From Anaerozeibacter quisquiliarum (lineage in GTDB: Bacteria; Bacillota; Clostridia; Christensenellales; Aristaeellaceae): a stretch of 64,000 bases of DNA. The notes beneath the pieces are model-generated. The model did no database searches. It had not been told where the DNA came from and saw only the letters and a program-made list of their open reading frames with translations. This document shows, piece after piece, positions 1 to 8,942 of this stretch (position 1 is its first letter; each line of letters starts with the position of its first letter). The DNA is taken from the NCBI GenBank assembly GCA_051162045.1, contig JBISDI010000019.1; one strand, written 5' to 3'. Made by a program: the position numbers and the translations under genes.

Positions 1-57
1 CTCATCATCATTTTCCCCTTTCCATCCGAAATTCGGCGATTCGTGCCGAAAGGCGGC

Positions 58-86
58 TTTTCACGCGCGGGATTCTGTGGTATGAT
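58..86 (+). promoter_or_regulatory. Putative sigma-A promoter for the DUF624 gene
   Basis: A TTTTCA hexamer (58-63) and a TATGAT hexamer (81-86) are separated by 17 bases, 34 bases ahead of the ATG at 121. The -35 matches only 4 of 6 consensus positions. A short hairpin (TTCGGC...GCCGAA, 34-52) just upstream may end the preceding transcript. Confidence 0.45.
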
Positions 87-120
87 ATAGAATGGCAAAT
101 TGCCCTCGGGAGGGAGTCGC

Positions 121-1029
121 ATGGCGGGGTTCAATTTTTTCCAGCGGTTCTACTACGGCAAGGCCGGACAGGCCGACTATACGCCCGACCAGCTGCCGGA
201 CAACCGGGTGCAGCTATTCTTCGAAATGCTGCGCATCCACTTCGCCCGGCTGTTTACCGTCAACCTGATCTACCTGCTGTTTTGCCTGCCGGCCCTGATC
301 TGGTCGGGCATCAACTTTGCGGTGCTGCAGGCGGGCGACATGCAGAACCCGCAGGGGCTATTGCTGTCCTTCTACCTGCCGGGCATGATCCCCTGCCTCG
401 GCCTCGCGGGCGTGGGCGCGGTCGGCGAGATGCGCATCCTGCGCAACTGGGCGCGCGACCAGCACGTGTTCCTGATGAGCGACTACAAGGACGCCATCGT
501 GGGCAATTGGAAGCAGGGATTGCTGGTCGGGCTGGTCAACGGCTTCTCGCTGTTCATCGCCGCGATGTGCTTCTTCTTCTACGGCCAATTGGCGAAGGAG
601 TCTGCGCTGTGGCTGCTGCCGCAGATGCTGGCGATGACCATCACGGCCGTGTGGTGGATGATGAACATGCTGCTGTTCCCGATGATGGTCACCTACGACC
701 TCAAGTTCAAAGACCTCGTGCGCAACGCCGCGATCATGGCCGTCGCGCGCCTGCCCTGGTCGGTCTTGTTCCTGGCGGGCTCGGTGGGGATTCCCGCGAT
801 GATCGCGCTGTTCGTGCCCTACGGCGGGATCGCGATGGTCGTCTTTTACCTGGCCATCGGCTTCGCCCTGACCGGCTTCGTCTATGCGTCCTATGCCAAC
901 AGCTGCTTCGACAAATTCCTGAACCCCCGCATCGAGGGCGCGCAGGTGGGCATGGGGCTGCGGGGCCGTACCGAGGATGATTGGGACGACGAGCCCGAGG
1001 GCGAGGACGGCCCGGACACATTGGTTTAA
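121..1029 (+). CDS. DUF624 (YesL-like) multispanning membrane protein
   Basis: Integral membrane protein of about 302 residues. The N-terminal pattern, an aromatic-rich 'FFQRFYYGK' segment followed by 'FFEMLRIHFARLFTVNLIY' leading into the first hydrophobic helix, is typical of the DUF624/YesL family, found beside ABC sugar transporters in Firmicutes but without a proven activity. Five or six hydrophobic segments are visible, and the C-terminus is acidic and soluble. I chose the ATG at 121 because GGGAGGGAG lies 5-6 bases upstream; an in-frame TTG at 100 lies upstream of that site. No sugar transporter is adjacent here. The family call is fairly firm; the function is unknown. Confidence 0.8.
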   Translation: MAGFNFFQRFYYGKAGQADYTPDQLPDNRVQLFFEMLRIHFARLFTVNLIYLLFCLPALIWSGINFAVLQAGDMQNPQGLLLSFYLPGMIPCLGLAGVGAVGEMRILRNWARDQHVFLMSDYKDAIVGNWKQGLLVGLVNGFSLFIAAMCFFFYGQLAKESALWLLPQMLAMTITAVWWMMNMLLFPMMVTYDLKFKDLVRNAAIMAVARLPWSVLFLAGSVGIPAMIALFVPYGGIAMVVFYLAIGFALTGFVYASYANSCFDKFLNPRIEGAQVGMGLRGRTEDDWDDEPEGEDGPDTLV

Positions 1030-1045
1030 TCCACCCGCCCCCGCG

Positions 1046-1052
1046 CATACTA
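1046..1052 (+). promoter_or_regulatory. Sigma-G-like -10 element (CATACTA) ahead of the SASP gene
   Basis: CATACTA at 1046-1052 is identical to the -10 elements found before spoVAD and the spoVAC unit in this window. The -35 region is poor (GGTTTA, 17 bases upstream). Placement 23 bases before the SASP ATG fits forespore expression. Confidence 0.45.
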
Positions 1053-1074
1053 CACGTATTCTGTGCGCAAGGGG

Positions 1075-1245
1075 ATGAAAAAAGTGGCGCTGAATTGGGT
1101 GCCGATGAGCCGGGTGGAAGTGCTGAAATACGAGGCGGCCGAGGAGCTGGGGCTGCTCGAGAAGCTGGTGGAGGTCGGCTGGAGCGGGCTGACCGCGCGG
1201 GAGACCGGCATGATCGGGGCGAGGGTTTCCGGCAGAAGGGGATAG
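1075..1245 (+). CDS. Small acid-soluble spore protein, alpha/beta type
   Basis: About 56 residues. The core 'LKYEAAEELGLLEKL' followed by 'GWSGLTARETGMIG' matches the two conserved blocks of alpha/beta-type SASPs (KYE.A.E.G and a GxIG-type block), DNA-binding proteins that coat and protect spore DNA. The start is uncertain. ATG 1075 has AAGGGG directly abutting it; GTG 1063 would lie almost at the transcript start implied by the CATACTA element; ATG 1105 has no ribosome binding site. The gene ends one base before the next ATG. This gene, with the spoVA genes near 21-23 kb, is the clearest sign that the organism makes spores. Confidence 0.75.
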   Translation: MKKVALNWVPMSRVEVLKYEAAEELGLLEKLVEVGWSGLTARETGMIGARVSGRRG

Positions 1246-1246
1246 G

Positions 1247-1975
1247 ATGTATCCGGCGGAGTTTGCTTCTGTATACGACCGGCTGATGGACGATGTGGAC
1301 TACCCCGGCTGGGCGTCGTACTACCGGCGGATCGCCGGGCTGAAGGCGGGCGACGCAGCTTGCGAATGCGGCTGCGGCACCGGCTCCATGACCGTGGAGT
1401 TCCATGCGCTGGGCCTTGCCATGATCGGCGCCGACCTGTCCGAGGGTATGCTGCGCGTGGCGGCGGACAAGGCCCGGCTGAGGGGCGCGCAAATCGCGTT
1501 TATCCGTCAGGACATGTGCGCGCTTCAACTGCACCGGGGCGTCGACGCGGTGCTCGCGCCCTGCGACGGCGTGAACTACCTGCTTACCGGCGCGCGGGTG
1601 CGCGCGTTCTTTGACGGCGCGTACCGCGCGCTGAAGCCGCATGGCGCGCTGGCGTTCGACGTATCGACGCCGGGCAAGCTCAACCGGCTGACCCGTGCGC
1701 CTTGTTACGAGGATCGCGAGGACATCAGCTACTTCTGGGTGAGCGAGGCCGATGGCCCGCTCGTGCGCATGGCGCTGACCTTCTTTGCGCGCCAGGGCGG
1801 CGGGCTGTACCGCCGCTTTGACGAGCGGCAAACGCAGCGGGCGCACACCCTGCCCGAGTTGATCGCGGCGCTCGAGGCCGCAGGTTTTGAAGACATCCGC
1901 GCCTACGGCGAGCAGACATATGAACCCGCGACCGAGGCCGACGGGCGCTGGCATCTGGTCGCGCATAAACCGTAG
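1247..1975 (+). CDS. Class I SAM-dependent methyltransferase
   Basis: About 242 residues with a Rossmann-type SAM-binding domain: motif I 'CECGCGTGS' near residues 38-47, an acidic residue in 'GADLSEGML' near 60, and 'FIRQDMCAL' and 'DAVLAPCDGVNYLL' as motifs II and III. This arrangement is common in Firmicute small-molecule methyltransferases; the substrate cannot be read from sequence. The ATG lies one base after the SASP stop, preceded by AAGGGG, so it may be co-transcribed with the SASP gene or read from another promoter. Confidence 0.75.
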   Translation: MYPAEFASVYDRLMDDVDYPGWASYYRRIAGLKAGDAACECGCGTGSMTVEFHALGLAMIGADLSEGMLRVAADKARLRGAQIAFIRQDMCALQLHRGVDAVLAPCDGVNYLLTGARVRAFFDGAYRALKPHGALAFDVSTPGKLNRLTRAPCYEDREDISYFWVSEADGPLVRMALTFFARQGGGLYRRFDERQTQRAHTLPELIAALEAAGFEDIRAYGEQTYEPATEADGRWHLVAHKP

Positions 1976-2078
1976 GGGCGGCCATCTCCATTGCCCTCTT
2001 CGGAGGGGTGTCCCCACAGGGGCGGGGCGGCGGGCCTGTAGGCACACCGCCCAGGGGGGGAATGGGGATGAGCCACCC
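1976..2078 (+). repeat. Degenerate copy of the GC-rich palindromic repeat
   Basis: The intergenic stretch between the methyltransferase and hslO contains 'CCCTCTTCGGAGGGGTG' followed by CCCC...GGGGCGGGGCGG, a divergent left arm of the repeat family that forms arrays at 31-41 kb. A second small inverted repeat (GGCGG...CCGCC) follows. Confidence 0.5.
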
Positions 2079-2111
2079 GTAAGCCGCGCAACAAAAGGAG
2101 ATCAACTTGCG

Positions 2112-3002
2112 ATGGATCACACGCTGAATAACGACGCCCTCATGCGCGTGAGCCTGCTGGACGGGCAGGCGCGCGCGTTGCTCATAAAGTCGACCGCGCT
2201 GTGCGAGGCCGCGCGGCGGATTCACAACACCAGCCGCGTGGCGACCGCGGCGCTCGGGCGGCTGCTGACCGCGACCGCGCTGCTGGGCTCGGAGCTCAAG
2301 GGCGAGGGCCATTCGGTCACCTGCATGGTCAAGGGAAACGGGCCGCTGGGCACGCTGATCGCCGTGGGCCGCGCGGACGGAGGCGTCAAGGGCTACGTCC
2401 AAAACCCCGACGCGGACCTGCCCCGCGCCGGCGACAAGCTGCCGGTCGGCGACGCGGTCGGGCGCGCAGGCACGCTGTCGGTCATCAAGGACCTGGGGCT
2501 CAAAGAGCCCTATACGGGCCGGGTGAACCTGGTCTCGGGCGAGCTGGGCGAGGACTTCGCCATGTACTTCACCGCGTCCGAGCAGGTGCCGTCGCTGGTA
2601 TCGTTGGGCGTGCTCGTAAAGGATACGGTGGTGGCGGCGGGCGGGCTGATCGTGCAGCTGATGCCGGGCGCGAGCGAGGCGGCCATTCAATCGGTCGAGC
2701 TGAGCGCTAAGATGTTCACCAACATTTCGGCCACCATGCGGGAATACGATTTGCATGGGGCGGCGCAGCAACTGCTCAGCCACCTTCAGCCGCAGGCGCT
2801 CGGCGAAAGCCGTCCGCGCTACCACTGCGACTGCAGCCGCGAGCGCGCCGCGCGGGCGCTGATCTCGCTCGGACGCGAAGAACTCACGCAGATGATCGAG
2901 GAGCGTAGGGGGTGCGAAGTGGACTGCCACTTCTGCAATCGGCGTCAGAAGTTTGACGACGGAGAGCTGCGCGAACTGCTCGCGCAGGCGACACGCCCAT
3001 AA
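2112..3002 (+). CDS. hslO: Hsp33 redox-regulated chaperone
   Basis: 296 residues, the usual Hsp33 length. It is a cytoplasmic holdase switched on by oxidation. The C-terminal redox switch is intact: 'CDC' near residue 238-240 and 'CHFC' near 270-273, the four zinc-binding cysteines of the family. The N-terminal region ('MRVSLLDGQARALLIKST', then 'RLLTATALLGSELK') matches the chaperone domain. The start is ATG 2112, with AAAGGAG about 12 bases upstream. It is followed after 24 bases by the TPR gene and lies in a plus-strand run of genes. Confidence 0.93.
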   Translation: MDHTLNNDALMRVSLLDGQARALLIKSTALCEAARRIHNTSRVATAALGRLLTATALLGSELKGEGHSVTCMVKGNGPLGTLIAVGRADGGVKGYVQNPDADLPRAGDKLPVGDAVGRAGTLSVIKDLGLKEPYTGRVNLVSGELGEDFAMYFTASEQVPSLVSLGVLVKDTVVAAGGLIVQLMPGASEAAIQSVELSAKMFTNISATMREYDLHGAAQQLLSHLQPQALGESRPRYHCDCSRERAARALISLGREELTQMIEERRGCEVDCHFCNRRQKFDDGELRELLAQATRP

Positions 3003-3026
3003 CCTGCGATCCGGGAGGATGTTGTT

Positions 3027-4655
3027 TTGAGCAAAGTTGTGCCCTTTGAGCGAAGCGTTGAATACCTGACCGCGCGCGCGGCGCTGGGCCGGCGCGAGGG
3101 GCGGCTGCTGGACGCGCTGTCGCTGTTCCGGCGCGCGGCGGAGCGGGAGCCGCACAACCTGAAGCACCGGATGGATATGGCCGAGACGCTGTGCGAGATG
3201 GGCTGCTACACGGAGTCCAACCGGGTGCTGGCCGCGATGCTGCCCGAGAAGTCCGCGCCGGACGACTGCTATTTCGGGCTATGCTGCAACTATTTCGGGA
3301 TGAGCGAGCCCGAGAAGGCTTACCGCGCGATGGTGCAGTTCCTGGCGCGCGACCCCAAGGCCATGGAGCGCGAGGAAGTGCGCACCATGTTCAAGAACCT
3401 GACGCTGCTGCGGGCGCTGGGCGAATCGAAAAACCGGCGCGTCGTGCGCGCGACGAGGCTGCTGACCGAGGCCAACGAGCGGCTGAAGCGCGGCGACTTG
3501 GGCGCGGCGGAATTGCTCAGCCGCCGGGCGCTCAAGGCAAACGCGCGGCGGCAGGACGCGGGCGTGCTGCTGGCGCGAGCGCTGATGGGGCAAGGCCGCT
3601 CGGCCGAGGCGCGCGACGCGATCGAGCGGGCGCTTTCCTCGGGCCGTGCGCGCATCCGCACGCTGTTCACGGCGGTCGAGGTGTACCTTGCGGCGGGCGA
3701 CCGGGCGGCGGCGCGGCAGGCGTTTGCGCGCATGAAGATCGACCCGGCTGACGCGGACGAGCGGCGGCTGTTGCTCGAAGCGGCCTGCGCGCTGGGCGAC
3801 GACGATAAGGTGCGGCCGCTGCTGCCCAAGGCGCTCCGCGCCGCGCCCTACGACCGGTCGCTTTTGCACCTGTGCGCGGTCAACCGGGTGCGCGAGGGGC
3901 GCGAGATTTTACAGGCGGTCAGCTTCTGGACGCGCATGCTGCTGATCGACCCGAGCGACCCGGTCGCGCGCCACTACCTGCGCAAGGCCGAGTCCGGACA
4001 ACTGAGCCCCGAGATGGGCTATGGCTACGCGCTGCCCGACGAGGAGCGCGCGCGGCGGCTCCACGCGCTCAAGCAGGCGCAGGTCATGAGCGACGAGCAA
4101 TTGCGCGAGGACTGGCAGGTGCGCGCCTTCCGGGGCCTGCTCACTTGGGCGGTGCGCTCGGGCGAGCGCCAGGGCGCGCTGCTGGCGCAGGCGCTGCTCA
4201 GCCGCATCGACGCGAGCGACGCGCGCGCCCTGCTGTTCGAGGGCATGCTCGATCCGGGCGCGGGCGTGCCCAACGCCACGATCTCTTGGCCCGAGCGCGG
4301 CGGCGAGGTGGTGATGACCATCTCGGGCGGTTCGGGGATGCGCGTGCCGATCGTGCTGCGCAAGGCGATGAAGCTGGCGATTGGCCGGGCGAAGCCGCTG
4401 ACCGGCGAGCTGTCCACGGTGGTGGTGCGGCTGGCGCTCGAGCGGTTCGAGCAGCTGCGGCGCCCGCTGCGCCCGCGCGACGCGGAGGGCTGGGCCGCGG
4501 CGCTGCTGGCGAGCGCGATGGGGGAGACCGGACGGGAAATGCACCCGGCCGCGGCTGCGGCGCTGCTCGATTGTCCCGCCCGGCGGGCCGAGCGCTGCGC
4601 GCGGCTGTTGGGACTTGCGGAAAAGGAGGATGCCCATGCGGATCATCGACTTTGA
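3027..4655 (+). CDS. Tetratricopeptide-repeat protein
   Basis: 542 residues, mostly helical. Several TPR-like units are visible, for example 'GRREGRLLDALSLFRRAAE', 'ETLCEMGCYTESNRVLAAML' and 'GQGRSAEARDAIERALSSG'. No signal peptide or membrane segment is present. The C-terminal 150 residues do not look like TPRs and I do not recognise them. It starts with TTG, supported by GGGAGGA 7 bases upstream. Its end overlaps the next gene by 20 bases, so the three genes to 6513 form a probable operon of protein-interaction scaffolds of unknown role. Confidence 0.7.
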   Translation: MSKVVPFERSVEYLTARAALGRREGRLLDALSLFRRAAEREPHNLKHRMDMAETLCEMGCYTESNRVLAAMLPEKSAPDDCYFGLCCNYFGMSEPEKAYRAMVQFLARDPKAMEREEVRTMFKNLTLLRALGESKNRRVVRATRLLTEANERLKRGDLGAAELLSRRALKANARRQDAGVLLARALMGQGRSAEARDAIERALSSGRARIRTLFTAVEVYLAAGDRAAARQAFARMKIDPADADERRLLLEAACALGDDDKVRPLLPKALRAAPYDRSLLHLCAVNRVREGREILQAVSFWTRMLLIDPSDPVARHYLRKAESGQLSPEMGYGYALPDEERARRLHALKQAQVMSDEQLREDWQVRAFRGLLTWAVRSGERQGALLAQALLSRIDASDARALLFEGMLDPGAGVPNATISWPERGGEVVMTISGGSGMRVPIVLRKAMKLAIGRAKPLTGELSTVVVRLALERFEQLRRPLRPRDAEGWAAALLASAMGETGREMHPAAAAALLDCPARRAERCARLLGLAEKEDAHADHRL

Positions 4656-5466
4656 CGCGCCGTTCCACCGGTATCTTACGGACTGGATGCGCGAGAACGC
4701 GGGCCGGTTCCGGAACGCCGAGGCCATGGAGGAGCAGGCGGGCGAAATCTACCTGCGCTTCATCAACCGGCGCGCCGATTGGCTGGACGGGCGCACGCCC
4801 GCCGATTACTTCGCGGCGTTTGAGGATGCGGACGAGCTCGTGCGCGCGCTTGCGGACTACGAGGCGGCGGGCGTGAGCGTGCCGGAGCTCATGCTGTCCC
4901 GGATCGTGCAGCTGGGTGAGCCGTCGGTGAAGCCGCTGCTCGCGCTCGTGCGCGACGAACAGGCGGGCGAGGCCGTGCGCCAGACGGCGCTGAATCTGCT
5001 GATCGAACTCGATACCGCGGAACCCATGGACGACTGCTTTCGGCTGATCGATCGGGCGGAAGCGGACGATGCGCTGGCCGAGGTGGCGTCGGAGCTGCTG
5101 CAAAACCTGGGCGCGGCCGCCGTGCCGGGCATGCTCGAGCGACTGGATTGCGCAAATGAGCACGCGTTGGCGATCTATCTCGACCTTCTGTGCAACTTTC
5201 CCGGCGATGAGCGCATCTATACTTATACAATGCGCGAGTTTTTGCGCCGGCACGACCGGCGCGCGCTGTTCGCGTCGCTGCTTTCGCGGCTGGGCGACGC
5301 GCGCGCGCTCGAGGCGCTCGGACGGGTCATTCAAATGGAGGACTTAGGGTATCTCGACTACCTCGAGATTGCCAACGCGATCGAGGCGCTGGGCGGCGAG
5401 CCCGGCGCGCGCGACCGTGATTTCACGGGCGATCCCTATTACGAATCCTTGGCGAGGATGGAATAA
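4636..5466 (+). CDS. HEAT-repeat-like protein
   Basis: 276 residues. From about residue 80 it shows HEAT-like helical pairs: 'VQLGEPSVKPLLALV', 'AAAVPGMLERLD' and 'LGDARALEALGRVIQME'. ATG 4636 is preceded by AAGGAGG with ideal spacing and overlaps the upstream TPR gene. No catalytic motif is seen. It is probably a binding scaffold; the function is unknown. Confidence 0.65.
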   Translation: MRIIDFDAPFHRYLTDWMRENAGRFRNAEAMEEQAGEIYLRFINRRADWLDGRTPADYFAAFEDADELVRALADYEAAGVSVPELMLSRIVQLGEPSVKPLLALVRDEQAGEAVRQTALNLLIELDTAEPMDDCFRLIDRAEADDALAEVASELLQNLGAAAVPGMLERLDCANEHALAIYLDLLCNFPGDERIYTYTMREFLRRHDRRALFASLLSRLGDARALEALGRVIQMEDLGYLDYLEIANAIEALGGEPGARDRDFTGDPYYESLARME

Positions 5467-5487
5467 CAGCGGATGGGGGGCGGGAGC

Positions 5488-6513
5488 ATGTATTGCGTGA
5501 GTTGCGGCAAGGCGAACCCCGACGGCGCGGCGTTCTGCGCGTTTTGCGGAAAGCCCATGGCGGTGAGCGTCGAGGCCATCGAGGCGGAGTTGATGCCGGA
5601 GGAACCGGTGCTGGAGTCGGAACCCTGGGAAGCGCCCGCGGCGCCGGCGGAGGTGCCCGAGGCGGCTGCGCCCGAGGCGGAGGTGCCGGAGGCGCACGAG
5701 CCGTTCAGGCGGCCCGACCCGTCGCGCCAGGTGAAGCCGCTGGGCGACAACCCGGCGCAGCCGTCGCGGGGCGCTCGCAGCGCGCCCGACCTCAACCCCG
5801 ATCGTACGGCGAGCGTCGAGCGCCGGGTAAACCGCGCCGCGCGGTCCAATGGGCGCATGCAGGAGCCGCCGGCGCGCAAGGCTCCGATCGCGCCCAAGAA
5901 AAAGGCCGGCTGGACGGCGCCGAGCACATTGGTTCCGAAGCGCAAGAAGCGCGGCGGGGACGACCTGTTTTTTGAGGACATCGAGCGTCCGGGCGAGCGC
6001 CCCTACGACGAGTTGGACGACGAGGTCGATTGGAATCGGCGGATCAAGTCGGGCGTGGCCGCCGCGTTCCTGTTGGTGGTGCTGGGCTTCGTGTTTTGGC
6101 TGTTGGTGATGCCCGGCGGGCAGATGCTGCGCGCCGGTATGGGCTGGGGCGGTTCGGCGGCCGGGTACGCCGCGCTGGGCGACCGGTACTTGAGCGAGAA
6201 CAGTGTGCGGCGCGCGGCGGACGCCTATTATGAAGCGCTGCGGATGGAGCCGGAGAATTACGATTTCATGCTCAAGGTAGCCAAGACGCAGGCGCTGGTG
6301 GGCGACCGCGAGAAGGCGCTGACGGCGTATTTGAAGTGCATCACGCTGAGGGAGTCCGCATGGGAGCCCTACAAGGCGGTCTCCGAGCTGTACGAGCAGA
6401 TGGGGGACAAGGACCGCGCGCTGAACGCGCTCAAGATCGGGTATGATAAGACCGGGCGGCTGGACTTGTTCCGCGCGTATGAAGCGTTGCAGCAGCGCGT
6501 GGAAGAGGGATGA
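5488..6513 (+). CDS. Zinc-ribbon, membrane-anchored TPR protein
   Basis: 341 residues. An N-terminal zinc ribbon ('CVSCGKANP' then 'CAFCGK', a CxxC...CxxC pair) is followed by a Pro/Glu-rich linker, a basic stretch, one transmembrane helix ('AAAFLLVVLGFVFWLLVM', near residues 187-204) and a C-terminal TPR-like domain ('AADAYYEALRMEPENYDFML', 'EKALTAYLKCI'). The topology suggests a cytoplasmic zinc ribbon and extracytoplasmic TPRs. The start at 5488 rather than 5473 is favoured because the GGCGGGAG ahead of it serves as the ribosome binding site. It is the last gene of the TPR/HEAT group and converges on phoR. Confidence 0.65.
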   Translation: MYCVSCGKANPDGAAFCAFCGKPMAVSVEAIEAELMPEEPVLESEPWEAPAAPAEVPEAAAPEAEVPEAHEPFRRPDPSRQVKPLGDNPAQPSRGARSAPDLNPDRTASVERRVNRAARSNGRMQEPPARKAPIAPKKKAGWTAPSTLVPKRKKRGGDDLFFEDIERPGERPYDELDDEVDWNRRIKSGVAAAFLLVVLGFVFWLLVMPGGQMLRAGMGWGGSAAGYAALGDRYLSENSVRRAADAYYEALRMEPENYDFMLKVAKTQALVGDREKALTAYLKCITLRESAWEPYKAVSELYEQMGDKDRALNALKIGYDKTGRLDLFRAYEALQQRVEEG

Positions 6514-6526
6514 GGATAGGGGGAGC

Positions 6527-6605
6527 AAAAAAGTTCCCCGCGTGAGCGGTCATGGGAGTCCGGAGGGCAAAGCCCTCCGGACTCCCATCAGCGTTCACGC
6601 GGGAA
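6527..6605 (-). terminator. Terminator of the pst-pho operon (long hairpin between convergent genes)
   Basis: A perfect 17-bp stem with an AAA loop (6552-6568 and 6572-6588) is extended by imperfect outer arms (about 6535-6549 and 6592-6605). Read on the minus strand the hairpin is followed by six T residues (complement of 6527-6532), so it terminates transcription coming from phoR. The right outer arm includes the phoR stop codon. It may also stop plus-strand transcripts, without a T-tract. Confidence 0.8.
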
Positions 6606-8268
6606 ACTCTACCCGCACCTGCGTTCCCTTGCCCAAAACACTCTGCAGCGCAATCGTGCCGCCGCACAGCTGGGCGGCGTGTTTGGCGATCGATAGGCCC
6701 AGGCCGGTGCCGGGTACCTCCTTGGAGCGGCTCTTGTCCACCCGGTAAAACCGCTCGAACACCCGGCCTTGCTCGTCCTCCGGGATGCCGATGCCGGTGT
6801 CGTCGACCGTCAGCGACACCCCCTCCGGCCCTGTCCGCACGCTCAGCCGCACCGAGCCGCCCGGCACGTTGTACTTGACCGCGTTGTCCGCCAGGTTGAA
6901 GACCAACTCCTCCAGCAGCGTCCGCTCGCCGCGCACGCTCGCCGCCTCGCCGCCCGCCTCGATCGTCACCCCGGCCTTCTCCGCCGCAGGGGCCAGCCGC
7001 GCGGCCGCCGCTTTGCACAGCGCCGACAGCTCGACGAGCTCGTCCGCGCACGCGGCTGGCCGCTCGTCCAGCCTCGACAGGTGGATGATGTCATCGATCA
7101 GCGTCAGCAGCTGCGCCGCCTCCTCATGAATGCGCCCGGCGAACGCGCGCATGTCGCCTTCGCCCGCCAGCCCCCCGCTCATCAGTTCCGCGTAGCCCAG
7201 GATCGAGGTCAGCGGCGTCTTGAGCTCGTGCGATACGTTGGCCGAAAACGTGCGCCGCGACTGCTCCGCCAGCTGCTTGTCGGTCACGTCGAGCAGCAGC
7301 AGCAGCGCGCCCGCACGTGCGCCGTCCTCCATGACCGGGCTGGCCAGCAGTTGGTATTGCCGGCCGTTCAGCGCCAGATGCTCGGTCGCCGACGCGCCCT
7401 CCATCGCTGTGCGCACCGCGGAAAGCAGCGCCATATCGCGGCCCAGCGTCAGTACGTGCCTGCCGATTTGCGCCTGCGGATCGACGCCGAACAGCCGCGC
7501 GGCGCTCCGGTTGAGCATCAGCACATACTGCCGCGCGTCCAGCACCACCAGCCCCTCTTCCATGCCGCTTGTGATCGCCGAGAGCTGGTTCTGGCGCGCC
7601 GCCAACTCGCGCATCTGCGCGGCCGCGCGCCGGTTCGACTGGTCGAGCCGCGCGATCAGGGGCGAGAGCTCGACGTACGGCTGGTCGCTGGAGAGCGGGT
7701 CGTCGAGGTTCAGTTCGTTGATCGGGCGCACGACGGCGCGCGTCAGCCGCTCGGCCGCCCAGGCCGACAGCGACGCAATCACCAGCCACGCAAGCAGCAG
7801 CAGCCCCGCGAACCCCAGCGCCAGCGCGAACACGCTGGTGCGCGTGCCCGCCAGCCGCAGCACGCTGCCGTCCGCAAGCCGCCGGGCATAGTAGATCGTG
7901 GTCGCTCCGAGCGTCGTCGAGTGGCGCTCGCTGTGCCCGTCGCCGCCGTCCAGCGCCTGCACAACCTCCGGGCGCATCAGGTGGTTCTCCATGGCCCTGG
8001 ATCCGGTCCGGCTGTCCAGCAGCACCTGCCCGTCCCCGGCGATCCAGGTGAAGCGGACGGATGGATTGGCCACCGCCAGCGCCTTGAACAGCGCCGTCTG
8101 GTCCTGCGCGAGTTCCATGGAGGCCGCGGCCGTATTCAGCTGCGTCTTCAGCTGCGCGTGGAAGCGGTCGAAGAACGCGTCGTAGGCGATGAGCGCCGCC
8201 GCCAGCACAAGCGCCGCCGCCGTGCCCAGCGTAAGGGCCAACATGCCGCGCATGATCCGCCGCTTCAT
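6595..8268 (-). CDS. phoR: Sensor histidine kinase of the phosphate response
   Basis: 557 residues. Membrane segments lie near residues 10-30 and 150-175 and flank an extracytoplasmic sensor region; a HAMP-like linker, a PAS domain ('GLVVLDARQYVLMLNRSAARLFG') and the kinase core follow. The core shows the H-box 'SHELKTPLTSILGYAE' (His near 347), the N-box 'NLADNAVKYN', the G1 box 'DDTGIGIP' and 'GTGLGLSIAKH'. The start overlaps the phoB stop by 4 bases (ATGA). The domain order and position after pstSCAB-phoU-phoB make it the PhoR partner of PhoB. Confidence 0.88.
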   Translation of the reverse strand: MKRRIMRGMLALTLGTAAALVLAAALIAYDAFFDRFHAQLKTQLNTAAASMELAQDQTALFKALAVANPSVRFTWIAGDGQVLLDSRTGSRAMENHLMRPEVVQALDGGDGHSERHSTTLGATTIYYARRLADGSVLRLAGTRTSVFALALGFAGLLLLAWLVIASLSAWAAERLTRAVVRPINELNLDDPLSSDQPYVELSPLIARLDQSNRRAAAQMRELAARQNQLSAITSGMEEGLVVLDARQYVLMLNRSAARLFGVDPQAQIGRHVLTLGRDMALLSAVRTAMEGASATEHLALNGRQYQLLASPVMEDGARAGALLLLLDVTDKQLAEQSRRTFSANVSHELKTPLTSILGYAELMSGGLAGEGDMRAFAGRIHEEAAQLLTLIDDIIHLSRLDERPAACADELVELSALCKAAAARLAPAAEKAGVTIEAGGEAASVRGERTLLEELVFNLADNAVKYNVPGGSVRLSVRTGPEGVSLTVDDTGIGIPEDEQGRVFERFYRVDKSRSKEVPGTGLGLSIAKHAAQLCGGTIALQSVLGKGTQVRVEFPA

Positions 8269-8942
8269 GGCCCATCCCCCCGGAAGCGGTAGCCGAGCCC
8301 GCGGATCGTCTCGATGCGCGCGCCCGCCGCGCCGAGCTTCGCGCGCAGCGTCTGGATGTGCACGTCCACCGTGCGCGAGCCGCCGAAGTAGTCGATCGAC
8401 CAGACCTCGGCCAGCAGTTTCTCGCGGTCGTAGGCCTTGCCCGCGTGGGTCATCAGGAAGGTCAGCAATTCATATTCCTTGAGCGTCAGCGCCACCGCGC
8501 GCCCGTACGCGCGCACGGCGTGTCCCTCGGGGTCGAGTTCGATGCCGCCGCAGGTGACCTTCGCGCGCGCGCCCGGCGCGGCGCTCCGCCTCAGCACCGC
8601 CTTGACGCGCGCCACCAGTTCCATCACGCTGAAGGGCTTCGCCAGGTAGTCGTCCGCGCCCGCGTCCAGCCCCTGCACCCTGTCCTCCTCCGCGCCCTTT
8701 GCGGTCAGCATCACCACCGGCACCGCCATCGTGCGAGGGTCGGCCTTGAGCCGACGCAGGATCGACACCCCGTCCTCGCCCGGCAGCATGATGTCGAGCA
8801 GGATCAGTTCGGGCAGCGCGCGCGTCAGCGCTTCGGAAAGCGCCGCGCCGTTTTCAAATCCCTGCGCCTGATAGCCGGTCTGGGTGAGCGCGTACACGAC
8901 CAGGTCGCGGATGTTGCGGTCGTCCTCGACGTAGTAGATCAC
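8265..8942 (-). CDS. phoB: Phosphate response regulator
   Basis: 225 residues, OmpR/PhoB type. The receiver domain starts 'IYYVEDDRNIRDLV' with the acidic pair, the phospho-acceptor Asp in 'ILLDIMLPGEDG' and the conserved Lys in 'YLAKPFS'. A C-terminal winged helix ('TLKEYELLTFLM', 'VDVHIQTLRAKLG') binds DNA. I chose the GTG at 8942 because GGGAGGAG precedes it and because it gives the same 4-base GTGA overlap with phoU as the other junctions of this operon. PhoR is expected to phosphorylate it. Confidence 0.9.
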   Translation of the reverse strand: MIYYVEDDRNIRDLVVYALTQTGYQAQGFENGAALSEALTRALPELILLDIMLPGEDGVSILRRLKADPRTMAVPVVMLTAKGAEEDRVQGLDAGADDYLAKPFSVMELVARVKAVLRRSAAPGARAKVTCGGIELDPEGHAVRAYGRAVALTLKEYELLTFLMTHAGKAYDREKLLAEVWSIDYFGGSRTVDVHIQTLRAKLGAAGARIETIRGLGYRFRGDGP